Shown here: positions 1 to 8,243 of the stretch, in pieces
Numbering within the stretch: the stretch's first letter is position 1
How the letters are laid out: the number at the start of each line of letters is the position of its first letter
From: Paludibacteraceae bacterium
GTDB lineage: Bacteria; Bacteroidota; Bacteroidia; Bacteroidales; Paludibacteraceae
Direction of reading: 5' to 3'
Assembly (NCBI GenBank): GCA_017451525.1
Contig: JAFTOD010000004.1
Location: forward strand, 62,001 to 126,000
DNA: 64,000 nt
Notes under the pieces: generated by a model
Seen by the model: only the letters and a program-made list of their open reading frames with translations
The model's database searches: none
Told to the model about the DNA's origin: nothing
Position numbers and translations under genes: made by a program

Positions 1-1405
1 GCCCAGTCTGATTCTCAATGAAAAACTCAGGATGAGCCATCTTGCCTATATCATGGTATAGCGCACCAGTACGCACCAGCAACACCTTTGCACCAATACG
101 TTTGGCAGCTTCAGTAGCGAGGTTGCTGACTTGCAGCGAGTGTTGGAATGTTCCTGGTGCTTTCTCTGCAAACTCCAGCATGAGGTTGGAATTGACGTTG
201 GTCAACTCTACCAAAGTGATATTGCTGACCAGACCAAAAGTACGCTCAAACAAGAAAATCAATCCATATGCACAAATCACCAATACTGCATTGATGGCAA
301 AATAGAAATAGTATTTATATTCCACGTTAGCAATACTACCCGCCATAAGCATCGTGGAGGCTGTATATAATATGCAATAAGATAAGAATATGAATGCTGC
401 TGTTTGTGCCAATTGTGCTCGTTGAGTCATATCGCGGAGACTAATCACAGCGATGATACCCGTCAAAGCTTGAATAAACAAGAACAGGTAGGGTGCAGGC
501 GCCGCTAACGACACGATGAACACGGTAATAAGGTGAACAAAAATTGCCGTGCGCGAATCATAGAATACACGAGCGATGATAGGACACCATGCGAATGGAA
601 TCAAATAGATATACCCTACTGGGGCATATTGTAGCACCAAAAAGGACACCGAAATGATGATAGCCATCAAGATGGTGAAAAACAATATATGGCGCAGATT
701 ATCCAACAACTTACGGCGGTAGGTCAGCAAATATAGGTAGAATAACAACAATAGGAGCACAATGCATAGTCCGCTACCTATCATCGAAACGAGCGATTGA
801 CGCTGTGAGATGTTTTTTTCCTCCATCGCACGACGCAAGGAAGTCAGTTGCTGATAACTATCTTCTGTCACGATTTCACCAGTATCAATAATCTTTGTTC
901 CCGACTGAACCATCCCATGAGTCAGCGATACATTTGATAGCAAATTCTGACGCAAATTAGCCGATGTAATCGAATCAAATAGCAAGTTTGGAGTTAACTC
1001 AGTATGGGTGTGCTGATAGGCCGATTTAGGCGTATAGACATCCTTGAGTGCTATCGCCGTAGCTACCCTATTCTCCATTAACGATATTTCCTTGGCATTG
1101 GTTGCTTTGATGCGTTCCATCTCTTCCAGTGACACCACATACACATCCCTTTGTGTTGCATCTGGAGCAATCGTATAGCAAGGTGTATATTCTTGCAGTG
1201 CTTGAGCATACTCCCGCTGCAATTGCTCATCTGTCTTGTAGATTGAAAAATCATATTCAGCCGTTACCAACCCATAGCCCCAAGGTTGTCCTATTTCAAA
1301 ATGGTATTTGAATGGATTAGTATATCGCGGACAAAGGTAAATGCACAATGCCGCTAATGCTGCGAGAGACAATACTTGAAAAGTGATTCTAATAGATGGT
1401 TTCAT
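1..1405 (-). CDS. 7TM-HD family membrane phosphohydrolase (PgpH/YqfF type), 3' end outside window
   Basis: This is the N-terminal ~468 residues of a multi-pass membrane protein; the stop lies beyond the left edge. The start is the ATG at 1405, followed by one membrane helix (about residues 7-25), an extracytoplasmic region of about 200 residues, a block of membrane helices, and then the beginning of an HD domain. The HD signature reads GALYHDIGKMAHPEFF, with the metal-binding His-Asp pair at residues 451-452. Proteins of this family (7TMR-HDED plus HD) include cyclic-di-AMP phosphodiesterases of the PgpH type; the nucleotide substrate here is inference. It is the last visible gene of the operon that starts at mpl, 21 bases after the tadA-like stop. 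The family assignment is firm, the reaction is not. Confidence 0.85.
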   Translation of the reverse strand, partial: MKPSIRITFQVLSLAALAALCIYLCPRYTNPFKYHFEIGQPWGYGLVTAEYDFSIYKTDEQLQREYAQALQEYTPCYTIAPDATQRDVYVVSLEEMERIKATNAKEISLMENRVATAIALKDVYTPKSAYQHTHTELTPNLLFDSITSANLRQNLLSNVSLTHGMVQSGTKIIDTGEIVTEDSYQQLTSLRRAMEEKNISQRQSLVSMIGSGLCIVLLLLLFYLYLLTYRRKLLDNLRHILFFTILMAIIISVSFLVLQYAPVGYIYLIPFAWCPIIARVFYDSRTAIFVHLITVFIVSLAAPAPYLFLFIQALTGIIAVISLRDMTQRAQLAQTAAFIFLSYCILYTASTMLMAGSIANVEYKYYFYFAINAVLVICAYGLIFLFERTFGLVSNITLVELTNVNSNLMLEFAEKAPGTFQHSLQVSNLATEAAKRIGAKVLLVRTGALYHDIGKMAHPEFFIENQTG

Positions 1406-1426
1406 AGTACACTGAATATTTATTAC

Positions 1427-1867
1427 TTATAAACTGCGTTTCTTAGCAAAAAATGATTGTATCAATTGGCGACATTCTTCTTCCAAAACTCCCGATGAAA
1501 TCGTACATTTTGGGTGTAATGCTTTAGGAGCGTATGCCATAAATCCGCGTTTCTCATCTGCTGCGCCGTACACGATACGTCGTATCTGCGACCACCCAAT
1601 TGCTCCAGCACACATCACACATGGTTCCACCGTCACATATAGCGTACATTGGCTGAGATATTTTCCGCCTAAGGTATTAGTAGCCGCCGTGATGGCTTGC
1701 ATCTCAGCATGAGCCGTCACATCTTGCAATGTTTCCGTCAGATTATGTCCTCGCCCCACGACTTGTCCATCAGCCACTATCACACACCCTATAGGCACTT
1801 CACCCATAGCTAATGCTTTCTGCGCTTCAGCCAATGCCATAGTCATATAGCGAGTATCATTCTCCAT
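1427..1867 (-). CDS. tadA: TadA-like tRNA adenosine(34) deaminase
   Basis: A 146-residue zinc deaminase of the cytidine/deoxycytidylate deaminase superfamily, most like TadA, which converts A34 to inosine in tRNA-Arg(ACG). The zinc and proton-shuttle residues are visible: His53 and Glu55 (HAE) and Cys83/Cys86 (PCVMC). The frame is open upstream to 1933, but I chose the ATG at 1867 because the protein then begins in the usual TadA way (YMTMALAEAQKA) and overlaps the pcrB stop by only 11 bases, typical of translational coupling. Guanine deaminase is a possible alternative, but the short length and the ATGEVP-like MGEVPIGCV region favour TadA. Confidence 0.85.
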   Translation of the reverse strand: MENDTRYMTMALAEAQKALAMGEVPIGCVIVADGQVVGRGHNLTETLQDVTAHAEMQAITAATNTLGGKYLSQCTLYVTVEPCVMCAGAIGWSQIRRIVYGAADEKRGFMAYAPKALHPKCTISSGVLEEECRQLIQSFFAKKRSL

Positions 1868-2585
1868 ATCGTTCGCGTTTAATTCGAACAAAATCGCCCA
1901 TTTCATCGGGATTTTGTTCGAAATGATTGCCAATAACTACAATGTCTGCACCTGCTTCAAAAGCATGCAACATTGCCTCTGGGGTACAGATCCCTCCTCC
2001 AACTATCAGCGGCACCTGCAGTTGAGATCGTACAGCACAGATAATGTCGGATGAAACCGGAGTTTTTGCGCCACTACCAGCTTCCAAATAGATGAGTTGT
2101 TTGCCCAATAATTGTCCTGCTACAGCAGTAGAAACTATTTTATCTACCTCATTTTGAGGGATAGGAGCGCATTTTGATATGATTTCAACGCTACTTTTCC
2201 TTCCGCCATCTATCAATATATATCCCATAGGAATGGCTTCTATACCTGAATTTAGGATAGGCATCGCCATGTGTACATGTGGCTCAATCAGCATGTCTGC
2301 TGTACGCGCATTGAGCAATGTGAGAAATAGCAATGCATCTGCCATCGGAGAGAATTGAGCGATATTACCAGGGAATATTACCAATGGAGCATTGGTGTGT
2401 GCCCTTAGTTTAGTAATACATGGCTCAATGCTATTACCCGTACTACCACCCACAAAAACCAAATCCACTTGATGCAATTGCGGCAACAAGGGTAGGTAAG
2501 CCTCTTCTTTGTCAGGGTCAATAAGAATTGCCAACAACGGAAAAGATTGTCGGTGATGGGACAATATGGTTGAATAAACGCTCAT
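1857..2585 (-). CDS. PcrB-like geranylgeranylglyceryl/heptaprenylglyceryl phosphate synthase
   Basis: A 242-residue TIM-barrel prenyltransferase of the GGGPS/PcrB family, which joins a polyprenyl diphosphate to sn-glycerol-1-phosphate. Family motifs are present in order: LIDPDKEE near the N-terminus, FVGGSTGN (about residue 45), YLEAGSGA, VGGGICTPE and GADIVVIGN near the C-terminus, the last three forming the phosphate-binding end of the barrel. Full length for the family. Its stop overlaps the tadA-like start and it follows gldD by 12 bases, so it belongs to the mpl operon. The chain length of the prenyl donor cannot be told from sequence reading alone. Confidence 0.85.
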   Translation of the reverse strand: MSVYSTILSHHRQSFPLLAILIDPDKEEAYLPLLPQLHQVDLVFVGGSTGNSIEPCITKLRAHTNAPLVIFPGNIAQFSPMADALLFLTLLNARTADMLIEPHVHMAMPILNSGIEAIPMGYILIDGGRKSSVEIISKCAPIPQNEVDKIVSTAVAGQLLGKQLIYLEAGSGAKTPVSSDIICAVRSQLQVPLIVGGGICTPEAMLHAFEAGADIVVIGNHFEQNPDEMGDFVRIKRERYGE

Positions 2586-2597
2586 TCTTTTTTGATT

Positions 2598-3170
2598 TTA
2601 ACGCCATTTCATAGACTCCATTAGTACACGTACATCCATGCGCAAATAGTCATATATCGGTGCTAAAGAATCTTGATTGGGAACGCTATTACAATATACA
2701 GATCCTCGGAAGAAATGTTCGATGGAATCGGTCAAAACGAACTGAATAGGTGTGGCAGTATTACCATGTAATTCAGAATATAATCCCCATACGTTGTTCG
2801 GTGAATTCTCAAACTCTTGCACTGGTATAGCAGATGCTACTGTAGAGTGTTTATACAAAAACTCTTGTGCATCGCGCGATAATGTACGTAGATTGTTCTT
2901 GATGGGCTTATAACTGCAGTGAATGGTAGCATTTAACTTCGGATAATGAATATCAATCCAATATCTCTCCCCTTGCTCATGGCGCTCTTGAATATATGCA
3001 TTGGTTGACAATCGAAATGCGTAAGGATAATGCAAAGGTTGGGCATCTACATAGGATGTATCTGGTATGGCAATCCGAAAGTAGCCATACGGCTTAGGCA
3101 TAGCAGTACGTTGGCACCCCACTAAGATTGTGATTATTACCAATATTCCTATGTATTGCCAAAACTTCAC
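2598..3170 (-). CDS. gldD: Gliding-motility/T9SS lipoprotein GldD
   Basis: A 190-residue lipoprotein with a signal peptide ending in the lipobox LVGC (Cys19). The mature N-terminus PKPYGYFRIAIPDTSY is the hallmark of GldD, a protein required for gliding and type IX secretion in Bacteroidota. GldD occurs in many non-gliding Bacteroidales, where it is taken to serve secretion. The presence of a T9SS-like sorting region in the C10 protease of this window fits. It starts four bases after the ctp stop, inside the mpl operon. Its exact biochemical role is not established. Confidence 0.85.
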   Translation of the reverse strand: MKFWQYIGILVIITILVGCQRTAMPKPYGYFRIAIPDTSYVDAQPLHYPYAFRLSTNAYIQERHEQGERYWIDIHYPKLNATIHCSYKPIKNNLRTLSRDAQEFLYKHSTVASAIPVQEFENSPNNVWGLYSELHGNTATPIQFVLTDSIEHFFRGSVYCNSVPNQDSLAPIYDYLRMDVRVLMESMKWR

Positions 3171-3174
3171 TTTA

Positions 3175-4791
3175 TCAATGTTGATTAAGTATTTCTACTG
3201 CCTTCTTTGTGATGTCATCATCGCGCTCGAAGAGAGGGAAGAAGCCTTCATCATTCAATATATTGCGCACGATATACGCATTCACCAAACGCACCAACAA
3301 TGGTTTGGATTTCGCCAATTGTTCGGGATTAGGTTCTACACCTTTCTCTTTGGCGAAAGCTACGAATTCACCGAGCCAATTCGCTTTCAGCAGGTGCTTC
3401 TCCAGCGATTGCCAATCTTTGTATTTGCTCAGTTCCTTGCGATGGCGATCGGTGTATTGATATGCAAACTGATAAGTATAGGCGCGATTGACTACTTGAT
3501 TAAAGTATGGTGTATAGAGTGTTGTATCTCGACCTACAAACACATCTGGCATGATTCCGCCGCCGCCACGTACTACGCGACCTTTCTTGGTCAAATATAC
3601 GGTGGAATCGGCGATTTGTACACTATCTGCCGAATAGAACTCGCCATGCTCAAAGCGGTTGAGGAGGTCCATAGCATAGTCCTCTCCCTCGCCCATCTTA
3701 TATGGTTTTTGGATGGAGCGTCCCGATGGTGTATAGTAGCGGGCCACAGTCAGACGGATGGCACTACCATCAGCAAATGGTATCTGCTGTTGCACTAGTC
3801 CTTTACCAAACGAGCGGCGACCAATGATAGTAGCGCGGTCGTTATCTTGCATAGCACCTGCGAAAATCTCACTGGCAGAGGCAGAGAAATTATCTATCAG
3901 CACCACCAATTTTTCTCGTTGGAATCGACCTGAACCGTTGGCTCTTGCCTCATAACGAGGATAAGCACGACCTTCGGAATAGACAATCATATCGCCCCTA
4001 GTCAGGAACTCATTCGCCATCTTGATAGCTTGATCCATATATCCTCCTGAGTTCTCGCGCAAGTCAACAATATACGAAGTTGCACCCTGTCCCTTCAGCG
4101 ATGCCATGGCAGAAATGAATTCATCATAAGTATTTTCGCCAAAACGATTCACACGTACAAATCCTATCTTTTGTCCTTTCTCTTCGATGATAAACTTAGC
4201 ATCTACCGAGTGAATAGGAATATCGCCACGGGTGATGGTAAAGTCATATACTTCGTCCGAACCACTTCGCATTACGCCAATCTTTACTTCAGTACCTTTA
4301 GGACCACGCAAGGCATGCATCACTTTTTCATTGGTAATCGTTTTGCCCGTAAAGTTCGAGTCGTTGACCATCACGATCTTATCGCCAGCCAACACACCCA
4401 CGCCTTCGCATGGACCGCCCGAAATGACAGCCACCACTTGTACGGTGTCGTTTTGAATAGAGAACTGCACACCAATGCCAGAGAAAGATGCAGAAAGTTC
4501 GGAATTGACCATCTCCAAATCCTCTTTAGGGATATAGGCAGAGTGTGGGTCAAGGCGCTTGACAAGCTCCTGCATGACATCTTCAGTAATACTATCTACG
4601 TCTATTTCATCAACATAGGCCTGATTCATCAACTGAAGCAGTTGATCTACTTTTGACTCGGGTTGCTGAAAGAGTTGACCGTTTTGAATAAAGAAGCGTT
4701 GCGCATTCACCTTATTAGACACAGCATTTCCGATAAGGAAACCTATCAACAGACAGGCAACGGTCAGGGTTGGGAATAAATACTTTTTCAT
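3175..4791 (-). CDS. S41 family C-terminal processing protease (CtpA/Prc type)
   Basis: A 538-residue periplasmic serine protease that cleaves proteins near their C-termini. Order of parts: signal peptide or N-terminal anchor (residues ~4-25), helical region, PDZ domain (about residues 90-175, with GIGVQFSIQNDTVQVV and AGDKIVMVND), then the S41 catalytic core. The catalytic Ser-Lys pair is visible as Ser305 in SASASEIF and Lys330 in SFGKGLVQ, 25 residues apart as in E. coli Prc. The C-terminal ~120 residues are a family-typical tail. It sits 21 bases after the dCMP deaminase stop and 4 bases before gldD in the same operon. Confidence 0.93.
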   Translation of the reverse strand: MKKYLFPTLTVACLLIGFLIGNAVSNKVNAQRFFIQNGQLFQQPESKVDQLLQLMNQAYVDEIDVDSITEDVMQELVKRLDPHSAYIPKEDLEMVNSELSASFSGIGVQFSIQNDTVQVVAVISGGPCEGVGVLAGDKIVMVNDSNFTGKTITNEKVMHALRGPKGTEVKIGVMRSGSDEVYDFTITRGDIPIHSVDAKFIIEEKGQKIGFVRVNRFGENTYDEFISAMASLKGQGATSYIVDLRENSGGYMDQAIKMANEFLTRGDMIVYSEGRAYPRYEARANGSGRFQREKLVVLIDNFSASASEIFAGAMQDNDRATIIGRRSFGKGLVQQQIPFADGSAIRLTVARYYTPSGRSIQKPYKMGEGEDYAMDLLNRFEHGEFYSADSVQIADSTVYLTKKGRVVRGGGGIMPDVFVGRDTTLYTPYFNQVVNRAYTYQFAYQYTDRHRKELSKYKDWQSLEKHLLKANWLGEFVAFAKEKGVEPNPEQLAKSKPLLVRLVNAYIVRNILNDEGFFPLFERDDDITKKAVEILNQH

Positions 4792-4812
4792 AGTTCTTTT
4801 GTTGGTTTTACG

Positions 4813-5232
4813 TTATTCTTGGTCAGGTAAAAATTCTACTTTCACTCCTGCGCGTTCGAGCAGTTCTACTCCGTCCATGATGCGGTATTTCTCGCCATAG
4901 ACTACGCGCTTGATACCCGATTGGATGATGAGTTTCGCACATTCCATACATGGCGAAGCGGTCACATAGAGAGTTGCCCCTTCGCTGCTATTATTGCTGC
5001 GTGCCACTTTGGTGAGTGCGTTAGCTTCTGCATGCAATACATATGGTTTGGATACATTATTCTCCTCACAGATATTCTCAAAGCCGCTGGGTGTACCATT
5101 GTAGCCATCGGAGATGATCATTTGGTCTTTGACTAATATGGCACCCACTTTGCGGCGAATGCAATAACTATTTTCTGACCATGTGCGCGCCATACGCATA
5201 TAAAGGTAGTCACGTTGAGTTTGTTTATCCAT
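4813..5232 (-). CDS. dCMP deaminase family protein (ComEB-like)
   Basis: A 139-residue zinc-dependent deaminase, most like deoxycytidylate deaminase, which makes dUMP for thymidylate synthesis. The zinc site is intact: His67 and Glu69 in LHAEANAL, and Cys95/Cys98 in SPCMEC. Length and the N-terminal MARTWSENSYCIRRKVGAI segment match the ComEB/dCMP deaminase branch rather than TadA. It starts three bases after the mpl stop. The operon therefore holds two distinct deaminases of the same superfamily. Confidence 0.88.
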   Translation of the reverse strand: MDKQTQRDYLYMRMARTWSENSYCIRRKVGAILVKDQMIISDGYNGTPSGFENICEENNVSKPYVLHAEANALTKVARSNNSSEGATLYVTASPCMECAKLIIQSGIKRVVYGEKYRIMDGVELLERAGVKVEFLPDQE

Positions 5233-5235
5233 ATA

Positions 5236-6555
5236 TCATCTAATTAATTCACGTGCAAATTCTGGTATATTGATGCCATCAAAAGTGCCCGAAGTCATCA
5301 TCAAAAGTGCGGTGTTTTCGTACTTAATAGAACGAAGACGTTGTTGCAGCATTTGGCTGTCTGTAAATACCTCTACATTTTTCGTGCCAAACGCATCACG
5401 GACAGCTTCGGCGGTGATAGGTGTGAGTTTCTTGTGCTCAATCACCTTCGGATTGAAGTACACCAATGCCACGTCCGCGTTCTCCATACAGCCCTCGTAC
5501 TGAGGCAAGAAGTCTGCCATCAAACTAGAGAAAGTGTGCAACTCCATCGCTGCTACCAACTGCTTTTCTGGATAGCGTTCGCGTACTGCATTAACCGTGG
5601 CACGGAGTTTACTGGGAGAGTGTGCGAAGTCCTTGTATGCAACATTCGTGCCGATTTCATCGATAAGTTCAAGTCGGTTGCTGGCTCCTGTAAAAGTTGA
5701 AATCTCGCGGTAGAAGTCATCCAACGACACGCCAATCTGCTGGCAAGCAAAAGCAGCTGCTTGCAAATTTTCCATATTGTGCTTACCAAAGATTTTCATA
5801 TCCACATTTCCTTGGTATGCTTCGTATGGAAGTTGTTTAATATCTGGTCGTGCTTGAGATGCTATCTCGCATAAGTTGGTGTCGTGCTTGTAGTAGATAA
5901 ATGTGCCGTTTTCTTCGATTCCATCGACAAACTTACGGAAAGTGTCCACATATCCATCAAAAGTTGGGAACACGTTGATATGGTCCCATGCAATGCCAGT
6001 AAGTATCGCCACATGGGGGTGATACCAGAGGAATTTAGAGCGCAAGTCGAGCGGAGATGTTAGGTATTCGTCGCCCTCAAAGACTGCATACTTAGCCGTA
6101 TCAGAGAGGCGTACCATACGCTCGAAGCCTTCAATCTGTGCACCCACCATATAGTCGGCTTCAATGCCGAGGTGCTGAAGCACATAGAGAATCATAGAGG
6201 TGGTGCTGGTCTTACCGTGGCTACCGCCGACTACGATACGAATCTTGTCTTTCGTTTGTTCGTATAGGTACTCTGGGAAAGAATAGATTTTAATCCCCAA
6301 CTCGCGTGCGCGCACCAATTCGGGGTTGTCCTCACGCGCGTGCATACCTAAAATAATAGCATCAATATCAGAGGTGATATTCTCGGGATGCCATCCCATC
6401 TCTTTAGGTAGCAGACCTGCCTCCTGTAGATGTGTGCGAGCAGGGTCGAAGATCTCATCATCCGAACCTGTCACGATATATCCTGCTTTGGTAGCCACCG
6501 CCATCGCCAAATTGTGCATGGCGGCACCACCTATTGCTATAAAGTGTATACGCAT
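5236..6555 (-). CDS. mpl: Mpl-type UDP-N-acetylmuramate:tripeptide ligase
   Basis: A 439-residue Mur ligase. Mpl rejoins the recycled tripeptide L-Ala-gamma-D-Glu-meso-DAP to UDP-MurNAc. The N-terminal Rossmann region (MRIHFIAIGGAAMHNLA) and GSDDEI are as in MurC/Mpl; the ATP-binding P-loop reads GGSHGKTSTTSM (about residue 109); the central domain contains FEGDEY and the C-terminal domain DFAHSPSKLRA. The HSPSK motif in place of the MurC HHPTE favours Mpl. First gene of its operon, with a canonical promoter just upstream. A cell-wall recycling role fits the peptidoglycan-degrading locus elsewhere in the window, though the two are 14 kb or more apart. Confidence 0.88.
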   Translation of the reverse strand: MRIHFIAIGGAAMHNLAMAVATKAGYIVTGSDDEIFDPARTHLQEAGLLPKEMGWHPENITSDIDAIILGMHAREDNPELVRARELGIKIYSFPEYLYEQTKDKIRIVVGGSHGKTSTTSMILYVLQHLGIEADYMVGAQIEGFERMVRLSDTAKYAVFEGDEYLTSPLDLRSKFLWYHPHVAILTGIAWDHINVFPTFDGYVDTFRKFVDGIEENGTFIYYKHDTNLCEIASQARPDIKQLPYEAYQGNVDMKIFGKHNMENLQAAAFACQQIGVSLDDFYREISTFTGASNRLELIDEIGTNVAYKDFAHSPSKLRATVNAVRERYPEKQLVAAMELHTFSSLMADFLPQYEGCMENADVALVYFNPKVIEHKKLTPITAEAVRDAFGTKNVEVFTDSQMLQQRLRSIKYENTALLMMTSGTFDGINIPEFARELIR

Positions 6556-6581
6556 AGTTCTTTATTGCTGTTAATTAGACT

Positions 6582-6613
6582 GCAAAGGTAGTGAAAAGTT
6601 TTGAGTTGTGCAA
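6582..6613 (-). promoter_or_regulatory. Promoter of the mpl-to-HD operon
   Basis: Read on the minus strand: TTG (6613-6611), a spacer of exactly 20 bases, then TACCTTTGC (6590-6582). This is the Bacteroidota sigma-70-type consensus. It lies 27 bases upstream of the mpl start and is the only such promoter I see for the six genes downstream. Confidence 0.85.
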
Positions 6614-6647
6614 GATTTTGGTAATTTTTCCGTTATGTAATCAAGTG

Positions 6648-7484
6648 TTACTCCTTTTTAGACTCTATTGGGAGAATATAATCGCTAGCTTTTTCGCTTG
6701 ATATGATTGTTCTTCCTAATTGTCGTTCCAATTGTTTACGAGCAACTTTGGCTACACTACCACCATCTTTTGCAACATGCGTTTGTTGTCTAAATCCCTT
6801 TGGATTGCGTTGTTTAGACAGTTCTGTTGCCGAAGCTTCTGCCAAAGTATTCAATGCTATCTCAAGGTTAGTCATGTTATCTCGTAGGTTTTCTTTCTTT
6901 AGTCCTTTTAGATGCTTGTACTGCTTGGTGGTCATTCCGCTCCATTCTTTGGTGATAATGTCAGTCAAAGAAGCGTATTCCATACCCACATTTACTCCTG
7001 TTCTTTGCCACTCATCTGTTAATTCCTTTCGCACTTCAATAGACTTGATACGTTGGTTGATCCAAGCATCAGAATACCCCAGACGCTTATAGTCTAATAT
7101 AGCTTGCTCTATAGAAAGTTCTGGGTCTTGCATTTGATCCAACCGTTGTGCAGCGACCATCGCCATCCATTGTTTGAAAGGTTCTGCTTTGGGCGAAGGG
7201 ATGGATTGGATAAGACGGAAAAGTTGTTCTTGGTCTGCTACATCAGTGAGATATCTTTTCCCATCCGAAGACAATAATTTCAGTTGGTTACAATTTGTAA
7301 CCGACTCGTTACCCTCTTTTTTTAATCTATTTTTTAGTACTTTCCAATAATTACGAGGTGTGGCACTATCAGTTAGAATTGCAATAACATCTACTATAGA
7401 GAAATACCATTTCTCTTGCACATCATCCCAGATAGTTCTAACCTTTTTCTCCTCAAAAAGTTTTATCGCTTCGCTTTGTCCCAT
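6648..7484 (-). CDS. Bro-N/DinD-like protein (phage antirepressor family)
   Basis: A 278-residue protein with an N-terminal Bro-N-type domain (RTIWDDVQEKWYFSIVDVIAILTDS, typical of phage antirepressors) and a C-terminal half like DinD proteins (KQYKHLKGLKKENLRDNMT, then a segment rich in AEASATELSKQRNPKG). Bro-N domains bind DNA in phage antirepressors; DinD of E. coli is SOS-induced and inhibits RecA-dependent strand exchange. Which applies here is unknown. The gene is monocistronic with its own promoter, sits at the border between the housekeeping operon and the accessory region, and may be a mobile-element remnant, although it is intact. Confidence 0.72.
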   Translation of the reverse strand: MGQSEAIKLFEEKKVRTIWDDVQEKWYFSIVDVIAILTDSATPRNYWKVLKNRLKKEGNESVTNCNQLKLLSSDGKRYLTDVADQEQLFRLIQSIPSPKAEPFKQWMAMVAAQRLDQMQDPELSIEQAILDYKRLGYSDAWINQRIKSIEVRKELTDEWQRTGVNVGMEYASLTDIITKEWSGMTTKQYKHLKGLKKENLRDNMTNLEIALNTLAEASATELSKQRNPKGFRQQTHVAKDGGSVAKVARKQLERQLGRTIISSEKASDYILPIESKKE

Positions 7485-7505
7485 AACATTAACTGAATTT
7501 ATGCT

Positions 7506-7537
7506 GCAAAGGTACGGAAAAATTTGCAGATATGCAA
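7506..7537 (-). promoter_or_regulatory. Promoter of the Bro-N/DinD-like gene
   Basis: Minus strand: TTG (7537-7535), 20-base spacer, TACCTTTGC (7514-7506). It lies 22 bases upstream of the start codon. Confidence 0.82.
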
Positions 7538-7575
7538 GCTATGGTGTGTGAAATGGTGATTTGTTGGTGTGATTT

Positions 7576-7669
7576 GTATAAAAACTCTTTACTCGTATTG
7601 GGAATAAATATGCTACAAGTTAGGCGACCACTGTAGCACATCTATAGGAGATCTGTGGGCTTTCTGTGG
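7576..7669. repeat. Dispersed repeat, copy R1
   Basis: This stretch matches 9285-9360 (copy R2). Shared blocks in the same order are AAAAACTCTNTAC, TGGGA, CTACAAGTT and ATAGGAGANCTNTGGGC, with about a 15-base insertion in this copy. The two copies flank the HEPN gene, its RNA and the pseudogene. Near 7640-7660 the copy can form a short hairpin around the loop GAGAT, partly through G-U pairs. No coding potential seen. Confidence 0.55.
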
Positions 7670-7689
7670 CTTTTGTGTTTCAAGTATTT

Positions 7690-7885
7690 GTGCCTCTATA
7701 ATAATGCTGCAAAAATCTTCGGCGCAGAAGGGATTTTGTGCCGAAGGTTGGAGAGATTGGAGAGAAAAGAGGTAGATATAACATGCGGAAATGCTTATAA
7801 TATAGCTACTTCCGCATGGGTGTATTTTTTTGAAAAAAGTTTCTTCGCGCGAAGATTGTGCCGAAGGTCTGCAGTAAAATTGTAG
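7690..7885. other. Non-coding stretch with inverted repeats
   Basis: Gene-free DNA between R1 and the pseudogene. It contains TTCGGC...GCCGAA (7719-7745), the 8-bp inverted repeat ATGCGGAA / TTCCGCAT separated by about 18 bases (near 7780-7817), and a second GTGCCGAAGG (7858-7867) repeating the one at 7739-7748. Short open frames here have no family features. The structure suggests a small non-autonomous element or an untranslated RNA, but nothing is decisive. Confidence 0.35.
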
Positions 7886-7895
7886 AGATGGCAAA

Positions 7896-8243
7896 TTACT
7901 TCTGTATTATTTCCCAATGACCACTATAACCGCTGCCAACAAATCTAACTTTATCCTCTAGTTTTTTAAGATAGCGTCCAATAGTCTTTGTACTTACTCC
8001 TATTTGTTTGGCAATATCCTCTCTTGTTATATTTGGATTATTATAAATTAGTTCGATTATCGTTTGAGGAACATCTTGAGGGACATCTTGAGGGACACCT
8101 TGAGGGACACTTTGAGTGTCACCTTCATGGAGCACATGCAGAACCAATTTGACTTGCATTAATTCGGTTTGTTCTATCAGTTCGGGTTTAATCCAATGCT
8201 TTTCATTCCAAGCGCTCAATGGATTTTTCGAGAGTAGTTTATT
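7896..8243 (-). pseudogene. C-terminal remnant of an AlbA_2-type ATPase/transcriptional regulator
   Basis: About 115 codons follow the Abi stop in another frame. The first part (AWNEKHWIKPELIEQTELMQ, then VKLVL) resembles the end of the ATPase core of AlbA_2/COG2865-type regulators. A linker of VPQ(G/D) repeats follows, then a winged-helix domain (NPNITREDIAKQIGVSTKTI). Such proteins normally carry ~350 more residues upstream, and none are present: the reading frame runs into the Abi gene antiparallel in phase, not into a homologous sequence. I call it a remnant; an 87-residue product from the ATG at 8159 is possible. The linker is encoded by imperfect 12-bp repeats near 8068-8112. Confidence 0.55.

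Noticed and set aside
7613..7894. Two overlapping short frames (plus and minus) between R1 and the pseudogene
   Set aside because: They cover inverted repeats, have no family features, and mirror each other.
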